The notes below the pieces were generated by a model. The model saw nothing but the letters and a program-made list of their open reading frames with translations. It was not told the DNA's origin and did no database searches. This document shows positions 1 to 11,500 of a stretch of 64,000 nt of DNA, in pieces. This DNA comes from Clitopilus passeckerianus (Eukaryota; Basidiomycota; Agaricomycetes; Agaricales; Entolomataceae). Where the stretch lies: positions 372,001-436,000 of the forward strand of contig CALYLX010000096.1 in assembly GCA_944990035.1 (NCBI GenBank), given 5' to 3'. The position numbers and the translations under genes were made by a program. How positions within the stretch are numbered: the first letter of the stretch is position 1; the number at the start of each line of letters is the position of its first letter.

Positions 1-722
1 AACCCTCCGTACATCCATACATCCATCTCACGTTCGGTTTACCATTCGGTGGTAATACACACCACTCTTTTTTTCCCGAGGTGCAAATTGCATTGTTCGT
101 GACTCGTATTTTAGCCAGTCACCGAAAATCTCCGGATTTCTCGTGTGAGAAAAATTGACAGGGAAAGACCCAGGGGGTATTGGACAATGGAAGTTCTGAC
201 AACCGACGCGTAAGTGTCGAGATCTGAGTTTTAAGAGAGATCTTTGCTTCGATGCTCAATATCTTACCCACAGAGAATAAACTTGAAAATGTCGACAATT
301 TCGGGGATCGGTGCAATCAACCTAAGTCAGTGTGACACTCAGTTGGTCCTGGCTGGGTTGAGATCTGGCCTGCATCTGCACCTTACATCCTTCTCTCCTC
401 GATGTGGAAAAATTATGTAAAGTTTATTCGAAGGCGGGCAACCAGGCTGAAACTCTGTTTTTGATACCTCCGACCGACTGGCTGACCAGGGCTGACCCCG
501 TCCCAAATTAGACGGACGGCCAGCGATCATATTCATGATCCCATCCCAATATAAAAAGCCGACATAACACAGCAGGATCTCATATCTCCCTCCACCTCCA
601 CCTCGCCCAATACCAACGAGGCCTCCCTTCTCCTTTTCCTTTATCATCTTCTCCGCCTCCTCCCTAGGCCTCCTTGCTCCTCCTCCTTCACTCCGCCCTC
701 GCTCTCGCCCGTTCTTCTCAAG
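1..722. other. Intergenic region upstream of the terpene synthase
   Basis: I see no supported gene here. The reading frames are short and on the strand opposite the downstream gene. The last 170 bases hold a TATA-like stretch near 550 followed by a C/T-rich leader, as expected for a 5' untranslated region. Confidence 0.6.
549..557 (+). promoter_or_regulatory. TATA-like element of the terpene synthase
   Basis: The run TATAAAAAG lies about 170 bp before the ATG at 723. A pyrimidine-rich tract (about 580-720) separates the two and would form the leader. This is a position-based inference; the start site is not mapped. Confidence 0.4.
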
Positions 723-1934
723 ATGTCTGCCATAGCCACAGGCGTGGCCATAAATTCAACCCGCCGGCCGTCCAAGTTCATCCTGCCTGACCTCGTCTCA
801 CACTGTACCTTCAAGCTGCGCTGCAGCCGCTTTCGCAGGAAGGTCACCACCGAGACGAAGCAGTGGCTCTTCACAGGTGGCAATCTGGGTGGCAAGGACC
901 GTGTCAAGTTCCACGGACTCAAAGCTGGGCTCCTCACTGCTATGACTTACCCAGGCGCCGCATACCCTCAGCTGAGGGTCTGCAACGATTTCCTCACGTA
1001 CTTGTTCCACCTCGACAACCTCTCGGATGACATGGATAATCGTGGGACGCACACTGTGGGCAATGTTGTCATGAACTCGCTCTATCATCCCCATACATAC
1101 AACGAGCCTGAGCGAGTTGGCAAAATGGCCAGAGAGTATGTTCTTTCTATTGGTTCGCATTCTGCGAAATACTTATGCACCCCCTATAGTTACTTCAAGC
1201 GGGTGCTAGTCACTTCCTCAACTGGAGCTCAGTCGCGATTCCGGGAGACAATGGATTTCTTCTTCCAAAGCATCACTGAGCAGGCCCTCGATAGGAAGAA
1301 CGGGGTAATCCCTGATCTTGAATCCTATATTACCCTTCGTCGTGATACTTCCGGATGCAAGCCATGCTGGGCCCTTATCGAATGTAAGTTACTTCGTCTT
1401 CTACCCCTTTTCGACTTCACCCGCTCATTTCATTTCCTTACAGACGCTTACAACCTACACATTCCGGATGAAGTAATGGAACACCCCCTTATACTCTCTC
1501 TTGGAGAGGCTGCCAACGATCTTGTAACGTGGTCAAACGTATGTACCCTATTTTCCGCCTTGTTTTGGCGCCTCATGTACTGACATCACCTTGCTTCTCA
1601 GGACATTTTCTCATACAATGTCGAGCAGTCCAAGGGAGACACGCACAACATGATCCCCGTCGTAATGAACCAGGAGGGTCTTGACCTGCAGTCCGCAGTC
1701 GACTTCGTGGGGCAGATGTGCAAGCAGTCCATCGACCGCTTCGTCGAGGATGCTTCCAATCTTCCGTCTTGGGGCCCAGAGATTGACCGGGACGTCGCGG
1801 TTTACGTCAACGGACTTGCAGATTGGATCGTCGGCTCTCTCCACTGGTCTTTCGAATCGGAACGATATTTCGGGAAGACTGGATTAGAGGTGAAAGCCAC
1901 CCGTGTTGTCGAACTTCTCCCACAGCGTGCGTAA
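723..1934 (+). CDS. Sesquiterpene synthase (class I terpene cyclase)
   Basis: Class I terpene synthases ionise farnesyl diphosphate with Mg2+ and cyclise it; the product cannot be told from sequence. The model is join(723..1135,1190..1383,1444..1538,1602..1934), 344 aa, normal length for basidiomycete enzymes. The Asp-rich metal site is DDMDN at residues 102-106. The second metal site is a complete NSE triad, NDIFSYNVE at 234-242, which appears only when the intron 1539-1601 is removed. An ERY motif near the C terminus fits the diphosphate sensor. Introns are 54, 60 and 63 bp. The first intron keeps the frame open, but removing it gives ARDYFKR, as expected for the family. No P450 or other tailoring gene lies beside it. 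Confidence 0.92.
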
Positions 1935-3843
1935 TTTATTATTAGAGGGTCTCCCGCATTAAGTACGCAACTTCCTTTTCCTCCTCATATCGCGAGTGCT
2001 TATTGGTATTTCTTCCCTTTAGAATTGACCTGCTGGGCATCGTCTTAACACCACCCCCGTTTTCGGTACAACCTATACTCCTCTTAATGCCAGCACTGTA
2101 GCCATTCGACTCCGCTCAGCCTATGCAACATGCACTTCCTCAACAACTATTTATCCGACAACACACTATGATGTATCATTTTCATTGAACTTCTGTATCC
2201 ATATTCCCCTTTTCGTTCCCTTTTCACGCCTCTCGTCTTATTCTACGAACAAGCACATGCTATTCTATGCCCCACACTCTTTTCCATGGTTATTGTGGAT
2301 AAGTTATATTTCTTGCTGGACATTTAATTTCCACGTACATATTTCGTTCTTTAACCCATTTCGTTCGTTTCAGAACATTCACTACTTTAGACACGAGCTA
2401 GTACTGCTATTAGATTTTTTGGATACCTCCACATTTAGATTCATTATTTACTATCGCATCTAATTGCGTATTGGATGTATGTTTACATCCTAGATTTTCG
2501 TTTAAAAATATTATTCCGACCACCACGGTCGAGCTATTGTTTCCCCTCATGGAGATACTATGTGAAGATTCACGCAAGGGATTCCCACTTTAAGATCCAG
2601 CCCAGCGTTCAGAATCCGGCGACCATCAGGCATGGCCAGGGTGACCTGCATTATGATGTAGCTGAGTGAGATGATCGCGCTATGACGATCTCCGCCTCAA
2701 CGCGTCATTCACATGTGTGAAATCCAAACAATAACCGACAATGCAAGGCGCCCACGCAACAGAAATGAGAAAATACATGAAGCTCGCGAGTAAGTCGGAC
2801 AGCTCTTTAATGCCCCCGAGCCAATAGCATTCACTCGTCTGCGTGAAATGTGTTTCCAAACTCAAACGAAATGGCATTTCGGGGGAGGCAATGAAAGTCA
2901 TACATGATCGTAAAAAGCTTATGCGGGCTTTATTCCGGTGTTTTCTGAATTATGTGGGAGGCAGGGTCCTGCGACACGCTGCCCCCTCGTTGCTTTTTGT
3001 ATTCAGTTGTCCTTGAGGGTAGAACACGAGCACCGCCCGACGTTGGCTAAGCCCAATACGGAAGCAGTCATAAAACACGGACCTCCTGAGTCCTAGCTGC
3101 GGCTTTACAAGTGAGGCAACTACTCTATTGTGTAGTCAAGACCATCTGAATATGCCAAATCGTCTATCAGGACAAGGATCAGTGATAGATACGGTTGCTT
3201 TCGAAATGGGTCAGACTTGGAGGAAAGAACCTAGCGCTTATCAGTCCCAAAGTGGAAATTGACCGACAGGCACCAATGAGGGCCAATCACAGCCGTCGGC
3301 AACACTCGGCAAGCCTATTGATTTTAACTTCAGTGACTGAGGGTGTTTTCGAGGTTATTTGCCAAGTAGCGTCACATTGACAGAATGTGATAGGGAGTAC
3401 TGTAACAAGTCACAATTGGCATGGTTTGCCTTGGGTTGCGGCGCGTGGCTCAAGCTGTGATGTTGTGAAAACCGAACGGGAAATCGCTCAATGACCAGAA
3501 CTTGGAGGGAACAGCCGCCCGGGTACACTAGGTCTCTGAGAAGGTTACAGCTAAAAAACAGGCGGATGAAATCATGACATATGAGGCAATGGCCGCCTCG
3601 ACTCGTAGAGATGACACAGGAATGATCTTGCAAGAGCCCATGAACGTCACAAACAAGCTTCCTCTGGATCTGCAACTACTAGTTTGCGGCCAAGAATGTA
3701 CGCAATTGTTGCCAAAAAGAGCGTTGTAAGGGTAAGAGAGGGGTCTTCTAGCATTGAACGGATATTTTAGGTTGGGACGACCTTGAACATGCATTGTCGT
3801 TTGAGTTGAACGCGATCCAACGATCAGGTACACATCAAACCGA
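1935..3843. other. Gene-poor interval
   Basis: I find no supported gene in 1.9 kb. The first few hundred bases are T/A-rich and probably hold the terpene synthase 3' untranslated region. Frames on both strands are short and lack recognisable domains or consistent splice signals. Confidence 0.5.
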
Positions 3844-4408
3844 ATGGTGGTCATCGATCCCTCACCAGCGACTGTCCCCACTACGTTCATGTGGCCAGAA
3901 AAGGTCCTTTGTCAGTTTTCCACTGTCCCTCCAAATACCACCAGAATTGACTTCCACGGGCCCTACAATAAGTTACTCAACACCCTTTTCCCACCTGATA
4001 CCGACTTTACGGTAGTTCCACGAAGTTTCCCCGACAGTCATAATGCAGCGGAATCTGTCTTTATGTTTGAGGTTCTTCTGGGGGACCGGCCTGTATTCAT
4101 TTTGGACTTGAAACCTCCAAGTGATCTCAAGGTTCTATCTAAACGTCGCATGGCTGACATTTTCCGTCAGTAGTTCTTATCCGAAAACAGTTCCTCTCAT
4201 AGACTGTGTTGTATTGGCAGAAATATGTCCAGTATCAACCCTTTGCGCTATCAGCGCCTTTGGAACAAGTTTGGGCACATACTTCCTCGACGTTGCCAAC
4301 CCCAGGATCGTACCTGCAAGAATTCTCCCAGATCCTATAGTTGTGACCGATACAGCCCCTGCCCATTGGTGGGATATAGATCTCTTGGAGCCGTCTGGAG
4401 AGGAATAA
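3844..4408 (+). CDS. Small nuclease-like protein of a fungal family
   Basis: The model is join(3844..4165,4221..4408), 169 aa. It resembles a family I recall as widespread and uncharacterised in agaricomycetes, with landmarks FHGPYNKLL (residues 37-45), a hydrophobic strand ending LDLKPP (87-92), AISAFGT and TAPAHWWDIDLLE. FEV followed by a D-x-K strand suggests a PD-(D/E)XK-type core, but I cannot prove catalysis. A 55-bp intron (GTCAGT donor, GGCAG acceptor) joins what first look like two frames. After the TAA at 4406-4408 the frame continues for about 17 codons in a family-like way, so the C terminus may be truncated by a recent nonsense change. Confidence 0.6.
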
Positions 4409-5508
4409 TTGCGTTGCATCTGCAAAGCAATCAAGGATGACTGTGCTGCATCTGCTTCCTAGGGAAAATCGTTTCGCAGAAATGTGACTCGATCCAAGCG
4501 AATTGATGAAATTTATCTTCGCGACTGGACGATAGGGTACTTTGTCGGGCACGAATGGGATTTGTGGAGTAAACTCCACAACCGAAACGAGAAAAGGACT
4601 TGGCTGCTGAGGGTACATCGGTTTGTAGTAGTTTAGAGACTACGAGGGAACTGACCGACAAGAGTCAAGCACCAATCACAACCGACGGGAACTTGAACAT
4701 TGACATCATTACGGACAAAGACTCAAAGAAGCGCATCAATGTCTTCACGGCTTGTTTAGTAGGTGCAAGTAGGGAGTCGATGAGGGCTGTGAACGTATAA
4801 AAATCATATGTCAGAGTTATTCAGAGCCTTTTTCCACCCAAACGAGGCTGAGGGGAGTTCGATTTACCCATACCGTTGCCATGATTCCACATAGGATGTT
4901 TTCCATCCTCGCCCTCACCTTGTAAAGGGACGCAAAGCATGGCATACGGTGTACCTCAAGATCTGCATAACCGATGAACTAACATACGGAGGCTACGTCT
5001 GGGTATCCCCGAGCGCAAATCTAATCCCGTTGCTTTGTGCCTTTAACCCGTCGGACCCGAACCCTCGATCCTTGACAATCCCGATTCCATTGTCCTCTTA
5101 TCTCAACCGAGCCGCTCCCAGGTAAGGATCACTGCGAGAGCTAAGTATCCCATGCAGCCACCGCCCGCCGCGGCGGTGCGAACAAGAGTCGTGCCTTGGA
5201 GAGTGACGACAGGTGTGCGTTTCACTGAATAGAAAAGATTTTCCCTCGTCCTGAAGATCCTGAGTCTTCGGGCTTTTATAGGTAGCATATGGACCTGGCT
5301 TCTAGGGGCAGAGGGTACCGAGAGAAAGCAAGAGAACAAAATGTATGGATTTCGGAAAAATTCAAAAAAATTGCGAAGAGGTTTTCAAGAAACAATACTG
5401 GTAACTGGTAGACGGCCAAGTCCGAAGTGCAGATAATCTTTTTAATTCAACCTCAAATCCATTAGCAATAAACTATATATGGGGCTATACTTCTAGGATC
5501 AAATGACT
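4409..5508. other. Intergenic interval
   Basis: No supported gene. A minus-strand TATAAAAG near 5273-5280 precedes a short frame (5103-5339), which has no recognisable domain. The segment 4637-4720 has weak similarity to 3260-3310, too weak to interpret. Confidence 0.45.
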
Positions 5509-6932
5509 TTACTGAGCTGGCTCCTCGGAGTCCATTTGATCTCTAATAACCCAGGGTGCGTCATACCAGCAGCGCTTTTGGAAGAGAAGGTATTCGGTCA
5601 GTCTCGTTGGTTCGACGGGAGCACTCCCTCGAGTGGTGAGCGATGTGCCCTCTGCTAGCTTGTGCAGCGGACGGGCATTCTTGTCATATATCTCGAGACT
5701 CTGTGGGAGGGAGGGAGGTTTTGTCAGATGAATGGGATTTTTGAGGAAAGAAGGGGCGAACCTGCTCAGTCTCGACGCGCATGAGCGCGTTGATGAAAAG
5801 CTTGTTGCCCATTTTTGGTTCACCGGGACCACCGAAGCCTTCAGTAGCACGAAGAGAGACTATGCGAGGTGGGGTGACCTCACGGTGAAGCTTCCAGACA
5901 TAGGTATAACCGGTTGCCTTTTGCTTCTTGAGAATCTTCCTCATTCGGGCCAGGTGCTCGCCAGTTGCGTATTCTTCGATGCTGCTGAGATCTTTCCTAC
6001 AGGAGGATGTGAGTGGGTTTGAGCAAAAAAGAGTGACAACAGGTTGTTACCTGGCCAGACCCTCGTTCAACTTGAGATACGAGTCCATCATCTGCTTTCG
6101 CGTTGTCTCTAACCATGAACCAGGCCGGGTGGAGGAGGTTGAGAAGAGACGCCACGGCCATTGAGTGACATTTCTCTGGAGAAATGAAGCATCGGCAGTG
6201 TCGACTCCGTCAAAAGCATTTTCCTTCGCCATAAGGTACATGCTGGAGAGACAATGAGTACAGGCTTAGATATAAGTGGAGAGAATTAGGTACCTTGCAG
6301 CATTCTTCGCCGAGTTTTGCCAGTTGGCCTTCAATTGGTCTACCCGAGAGCTCAGACCAGAGTATTCTTTGTCTGCGCCGAAGAGTATAGGGTGGGGGAT
6401 GGCGACATCTGTAGGTAAAGAGGAAGAGTCAGCCTAGGTCATTTGGATAGACGTCATATAGCTTGCAATTGACTGGTCCATTCAAACGGGGAGAGGGAAG
6501 AAAAAGCAGAGGGAAATTCGTCTCACCAAGCTTGTCAGCCTTCTGTCCCCAAAGATCCAAAGTCGGGAAGCGTTGCATATACCACGCCATATGCTTCAAC
6601 TGATCCAACTTCTCCTCATCTGTCATCTCCGAAATATCCTTCTGTGCTCCAGCAGGTTTTGAAGTCGCAGCCGTGGATGTGGATGCTTGTTGCTCTACTT
6701 TTGCATCGGCATCCTTGAGCAGAGTCTCCTTCGGCTTAGCGGCCTTCTTAGCGTTTGTCTTCGGCGAACTGGCAGACCTCAGGTGACTTGCTGGCTTTTG
6801 CGCACTTGCGGTGTAGCTCCGGACGTGAGCTAACCGCGCAGCCCGGGAGTGGGTGTGCCATACGGGAGCGCATCCGTTGAAGTTCCCTGCGCGTAAGGAG
6901 CCGGTAAGACGTGTCGAAACGGCAGACGCCAT
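5509..6932 (-). CDS. Mitochondrial ribosomal protein mL45 / Mba1-like
   Basis: Members of this Tim44-like family sit near the exit tunnel of the mitochondrial large subunit and help insert nascent proteins into the inner membrane. The model is complement(join(5509..5700,5762..5996,6051..6242,6294..6408,6527..6932)), 379 aa; all five exons join in phase. The N terminus is rich in Arg, Ser and Ala and lacks acidic residues, as in a mitochondrial targeting sequence, then a low-complexity Ala/Lys/Ser stretch. The core contains a helical segment ending LARMRKILKKQ and a strand-rich part around GNKLFINALMRVETEQ. An in-frame ATG at 6980 would add 16 residues; I prefer 6932 because targeting-like sequence starts there. 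It is head-to-head with the MIX17-like gene. Confidence 0.8.
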
Positions 6933-7117
6933 ACTGGCCAAGTTGACTTGAGGACTTGCTGGAAACTCGGAGAAGCGCAAGAATTCTTTATTTGGCCCTG
7001 TTTCATTCGGTAGTTGTCGGCAACATTTGCCGCCAGATTTGCGTGTCGCTCTGTCAGAGTTGTATTTCTACTCTGAACTTTTACATCCTCCCCCTCACCT
7101 CCGAACTCCTTCTCATA
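6933..7117. promoter_or_regulatory. Shared divergent promoter of two mitochondrial genes
   Basis: Only about 185 bp separate the ATG of the minus-strand mL45-like gene (6932) from the ATG of the plus-strand MIX17-like gene (7118). Both products are predicted to be mitochondrial, so one short region probably drives both. No TATA box is obvious. Confidence 0.55.
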
Positions 7118-7749
7118 ATGCCTGTAAGTTTAGCATTACATTGCTCCAATACGGTATAGGTCACTTACACCTCTGCCTAGCGCTCCTCCCGTGGTCGTGC
7201 TGCTCCCGCCGCTCGCTCTGCACCGGCTGCAGCACCAGCTCAATCTCGCGGTGCCCACACTGCAGCTGCCCCAGCTGGCTACAACGCGGCTCCTTCTGCT
7301 TCCCGTGCACCCGCACCTCCCGCAGCTGCTGCTGCCCATGCTCCGGCCCAAGGCCCTGGAATGCTCGCCCAGATGGCCGCAACTGCTGGTTCAGTAGCCG
7401 TCGGCTCGACCATTGGTCATGGTCTCTCCAGCATGCTTTTTGGTGGAAGTAGCTCCTCATCAGCACCCGTTGAGTCTCAGGCTGCCCCTGCCCAGCAACA
7501 ACAGAGCTTCCAGAGTTCCGTACAGTGTGAAGTCCAAGCTAAGGGTGAGTTGCGAACCTTTCTTCAGCTGTATCCCTGTTTCTAATTCGGTCTGTGCTTT
7601 TAGACTTCACCAATTGCCTGGAAAAGGCTGATCTCCCCTCATGCCAATGGTATCTTGACCAGCTCAAGGCTGTGCGTGACATATTTCTGTGTCCCTTCCA
7701 CGTTGACTAACGTTCTTCTTAGTGCCAAGCTGCCGCTGCTCCTTACTAA
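7118..7749 (+). CDS. MIX17: Twin CX9C (CHCH) protein, MIX17/CHCHD2 type
   Basis: Proteins of this family are imported into the mitochondrial intermembrane space by the Mia40 pathway and affect respiration. The model is join(7118..7123,7181..7544,7604..7671,7723..7749), 154 aa. Exon 1 is only ATG CCT. The N-terminal half is rich in Ala, Pro, Ser and Arg and could act as a targeting signal. A Gly/Ala-rich hydrophobic centre includes [15 protein letters not shown]. The C terminus holds two perfect CX9C motifs, CEVQAKDFTNC and [11 protein letters not shown], which would form the helical hairpin. The second is completed only by the last 27-bp exon. Length and layout match MIX17 and CHCHD2/10. Confidence 0.9.
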
Positions 7750-8588
7750 ATACCACCCACATTCTGAGCATTTAAATTGTAGACGGGCATGCATGTATCT
7801 ATCTTGCATTAGTGTAGAACCTTGGCTTGCCTATGGGCTGTCATAAATCATACCTTATCCAACCAACCCCAACTCAACCTAAAATGTCTGAAAGGCGATT
7901 AGCCGGAGACTTCAATGCATATGCTCCCATATACAGCAAAACAATCACTTCCCAAAGGACCACTTCTAGCGCAAAATTCTACATAATACTTGTTGATGCC
8001 AAACCCGACATTCCCCATTGGCTCCTTCGGCTTTGCATCAAGCCACCATGGCTACCCTTTAAGGCCTTCCTCATACCTGGATACTCTCAATACAAACAAA
8101 TTTATGTCTCCCACTAAGCATCCCGAAACTTGGTCTGAAGCAATAATCTACGATCCAGATATTCTCGAAAGACTCGACCACCGCATGGCAGACAGCTGGA
8201 ATGGATATGTGATCACAATTTCGTCCCCTTTCTCCTTCAGCCCTCATTTCACATCCTCGCACATGCATAATACTGAACATCGATAGAACCATAATAAAAA
8301 ACAATAAGTCATGGATGATACAAGGACGAATTGGTATCGGCAAATGGTTGCCATCGGTAATGAATAGCAGTGGTAGAGGAGAGAAGAATAGTATGTCGTC
8401 GAAAATGTGATGACTATTGGAGGAAGGTTAAACAGTCTGTAGGTAGTTAAATGACTGTGTGAAGTCTTCAAGGGTAAAAGTACTATCGCATGACCTCACG
8501 ATACGGTATCTACGTAAGGCGTGTGATGGTATATGGAATATAGCAGTTGCCGACAGAAAGCATGTTTTCAACGCAAATTAACAGTCAA
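7750..8588. other. Intergenic interval between convergent genes
   Basis: This holds the 3' ends of the MIX17-like gene and of the NACHT-WD40 gene. No frame here has domain signs or coherent splicing. I see nothing else. Confidence 0.55.
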
Positions 8589-11500
8589 TTAGGGAAGAGA
8601 AATCGGTGAGATGTCGAGGAGAAGGACACGGTCGTCATCGCAGCCGACTCCAACAAACGAACCGGTAGGATCTACTGCCAGTGTGGTTGCGCGCAGGTGG
8701 GGAGGGAACCAACAAAATGGAGTCGCAGCTGACTCTGCTTCCTCCACCACTTCCATGTATGCGAGGCCCGATAGAGAAGGGTTGTTTCGCCTTCCAAGTA
8801 TGATAATGCGCAAGGGTGAGTCAGACGCTGCTAGCTCGGGTGAATTGACCCTGAAAACATCAGTGTTGACGTCAAAGCTGGGGGATGTGTCGGGAAGGAT
8901 GGCGAACGATGCTACGGATTGAAAATGATTTTGAAGAGGGATGGTGTGAACATTTTCCCCAAATTTCCATAAGCAAAGGGCACTGTACGATCTGTCGTAG
9001 GTGAATGCAAGTGTGGATCCGTCAGAAGAGAATGCAAAGGCATTAACGACCCGGGAAGGAGCATCGACATCGACGGTGGCCATATGAACACCTATTTTTC
9101 CATCCCACTGGCGGATTGTGGAATCGCCAGACGCCGATACAAGGTTTAGCCCGTCTGGGGAGAATGCGAGGGAATAAATGGAATCGTAATGGCCTGTAAG
9201 AGTCGTGATATGGCCGCCTGTTTTCCAATCCCACAGGCAGATCCTATGATCGCCACCTGCCGATACAAGCCTCAACCCATCTGGAGAAAACGAGACCGCA
9301 AGAACGGAATCATGATGTCCGTCGAGGGTGGCAATATAAGCACCTGTCTTCCCTTCCCACAGCCGAATTGTTTTGTCATCAGATGCAGATGCAAGTTTTG
9401 ACCCATCGGGAGAGAATGCAACATCTCGTACTGAATCGGAATGGCCTTCGAGAGTGTTAAGGTGAACACCTGTTTTTCCATCCCACAGGCAGATGGTGTT
9501 GTCACTGGATGCCGATACCATTCTTAACCCATCCGGGGAAATGATAATAGCGTTAACCGCTTTGGAATGGTTTTTGGAAGTGATGGTATGGGCGATTGTG
9601 TTTGCATCCCACAGACGAATTGTTTTGTCGAGAGATGCTGATGCAAGCTTGGATCCATCAGGCGAGAATGTAACAGATGTTACCCCGTTGGAATGACCAT
9701 CGAGAGTAGTGATATGAGCCCCCATCTCTACGTCCCATACCTCAATTGTTCCACTGTCATCTCCGTTTGCGGATGCAATTCTCGAGGAATCGGGAGAGAA
9801 TCCAACTGCAATACGGATAGGGTAGGTACGGAGATCAAGAGTGATGATATAAGCCCCTGTCCTTCCGTCCCACAGACGGATTGTGCGGTCTCCGGATGCC
9901 GATGCAAGTCTTTTCCCATTGGGGGAGAATACAACAGTTCCAACTGAACCGGAATGGCCATTGAGGGTGTTAATAAGCGCATATGTCTTTCCATCCCACA
10001 GACGGATTGTTTGGTCATCAGCTGCTGATGCAAGTCTTGACCCATCAGGGGAGAATGCAACACCTTTGACCGAACTGGAGTGGCCATTGAGAGTGATGAT
10101 GTGAGCACCTGTATTTCCATCCCACAACCTAACAGTAGTGTCATCAGATGCCGATACAAGCCTTGACCCATCAGGAGAGTACACAAGAGCTCGAATTGAC
10201 CAAGGAAGCCCCATGAGCTTGGGACTTGGATGTGCTTCAAAAGCGACGGTCAGAGTACCCGTCTTTCCATCCCACGGACAAATTGTCCCACTGGATGTCG
10301 ATGCAAATCTCAAGCCATCGCCAGCTGGAGAGAATGCAACTGCAGTGCTGATTTTAGAATGGCCACGGAGAGTGATGATATGAGCCCCCATTCTTCCGTC
10401 CCACAGACAGATAGTGTTATCAACGGATACTGATACAAGTCTTGTCCCGTCGGGGGAGAATTTAACAACGTGAGGATGTCTGCAAGTGGGATGGCTTCCA
10501 AGGGTGATAATGTGTATACCTGTTCTTCCATCCCACAGGCTGACCGTGTTGTCCAAGGACACTGATGCAGGTCTTGACCCATCGGGAGAGAATGCAATAT
10601 CCATAATGCTTGACAGGTGGCCAACTATAGTGGCAAGTGAAGCAGGGTCCCACTCCGGCTCAATGCCACCAAGCACAGTCAGAGTTGTTGTTCTTCGATA
10701 GGTGGTATACAGCATGGACTCCCGGGGTATGAATGGAAGCGCTGACCGATAAAGGTGCATTGGCGGCAACTTCAGAACTTCATTGCTCTGTAGCAGAAAC
10801 CGACTGGCATCTGAAATCAACGCCTGAACTTTGCCTTGCGCTAACCAACCTGGAGCGTCTGCTTTCTATATTGTCAGGCTTCAGCAACATGGCAAAACAA
10901 CAACAATCCTGTTGACCGAAATTGGCGCTCACCAATGTATCCAGCACTATCCGTAACATGCTGTAAGCATGTTCGACACGACCAATGATGCACAGAACCT
11001 CAACCCATGTCATCATGTGTGTTGATGCCCATTTCTCCAAATATTGACCGAGTCGAACGTCAGGTGTTCCCGCAGCGTGAACATGAGAAGGCCAATGGAC
11101 GACAGCGTATGCAAGCTCATCGGAAATGAGTCGCTGCCCCGAAGTTGAAACATCAGCCCAATCCTTGTACCAATCACCAGGAAGGAGGTTCGCCATATTG
11201 TATTTAAGGTCCTGGTCCATTATACGGAAGCAGGCGGTAGCAAGCCGCTGGTGGTGTATCCTTGTATCAATGAGAAATTTTGAAACAAGGGTCGACATGT
11301 CCGGTACGAGATTGTTGAGGGAGCGGTTTATGCGTTCCACATCTGTGATGAAGTCGGGGAATGATTTGTGATGGATGCGGAATATCATGCCTGGACCGCT
11401 TGGCGCAACAAGGGAATGGAGGTGAAACAGGCTTCCTTCTATCTCAGCGGAATCCATGCTAAGAAGACGTGCTAGAGCTAGAGCGGGCAGTGGGTTTAGA

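Noticed and set aside
3844..4408. Frameshift pseudogene reading of the small nuclease-like gene
   Set aside because: The shift between frames disappears when a 55-bp intron (4166-4220) with a GTCAGT donor and CAG acceptor is removed, and the junction then matches the family spacing.
8611..10701. Plus-strand frames across the NACHT-WD40 gene
   Set aside because: They are antisense shadows of the WD40 repeats with repeated DPSGEN-type segments.
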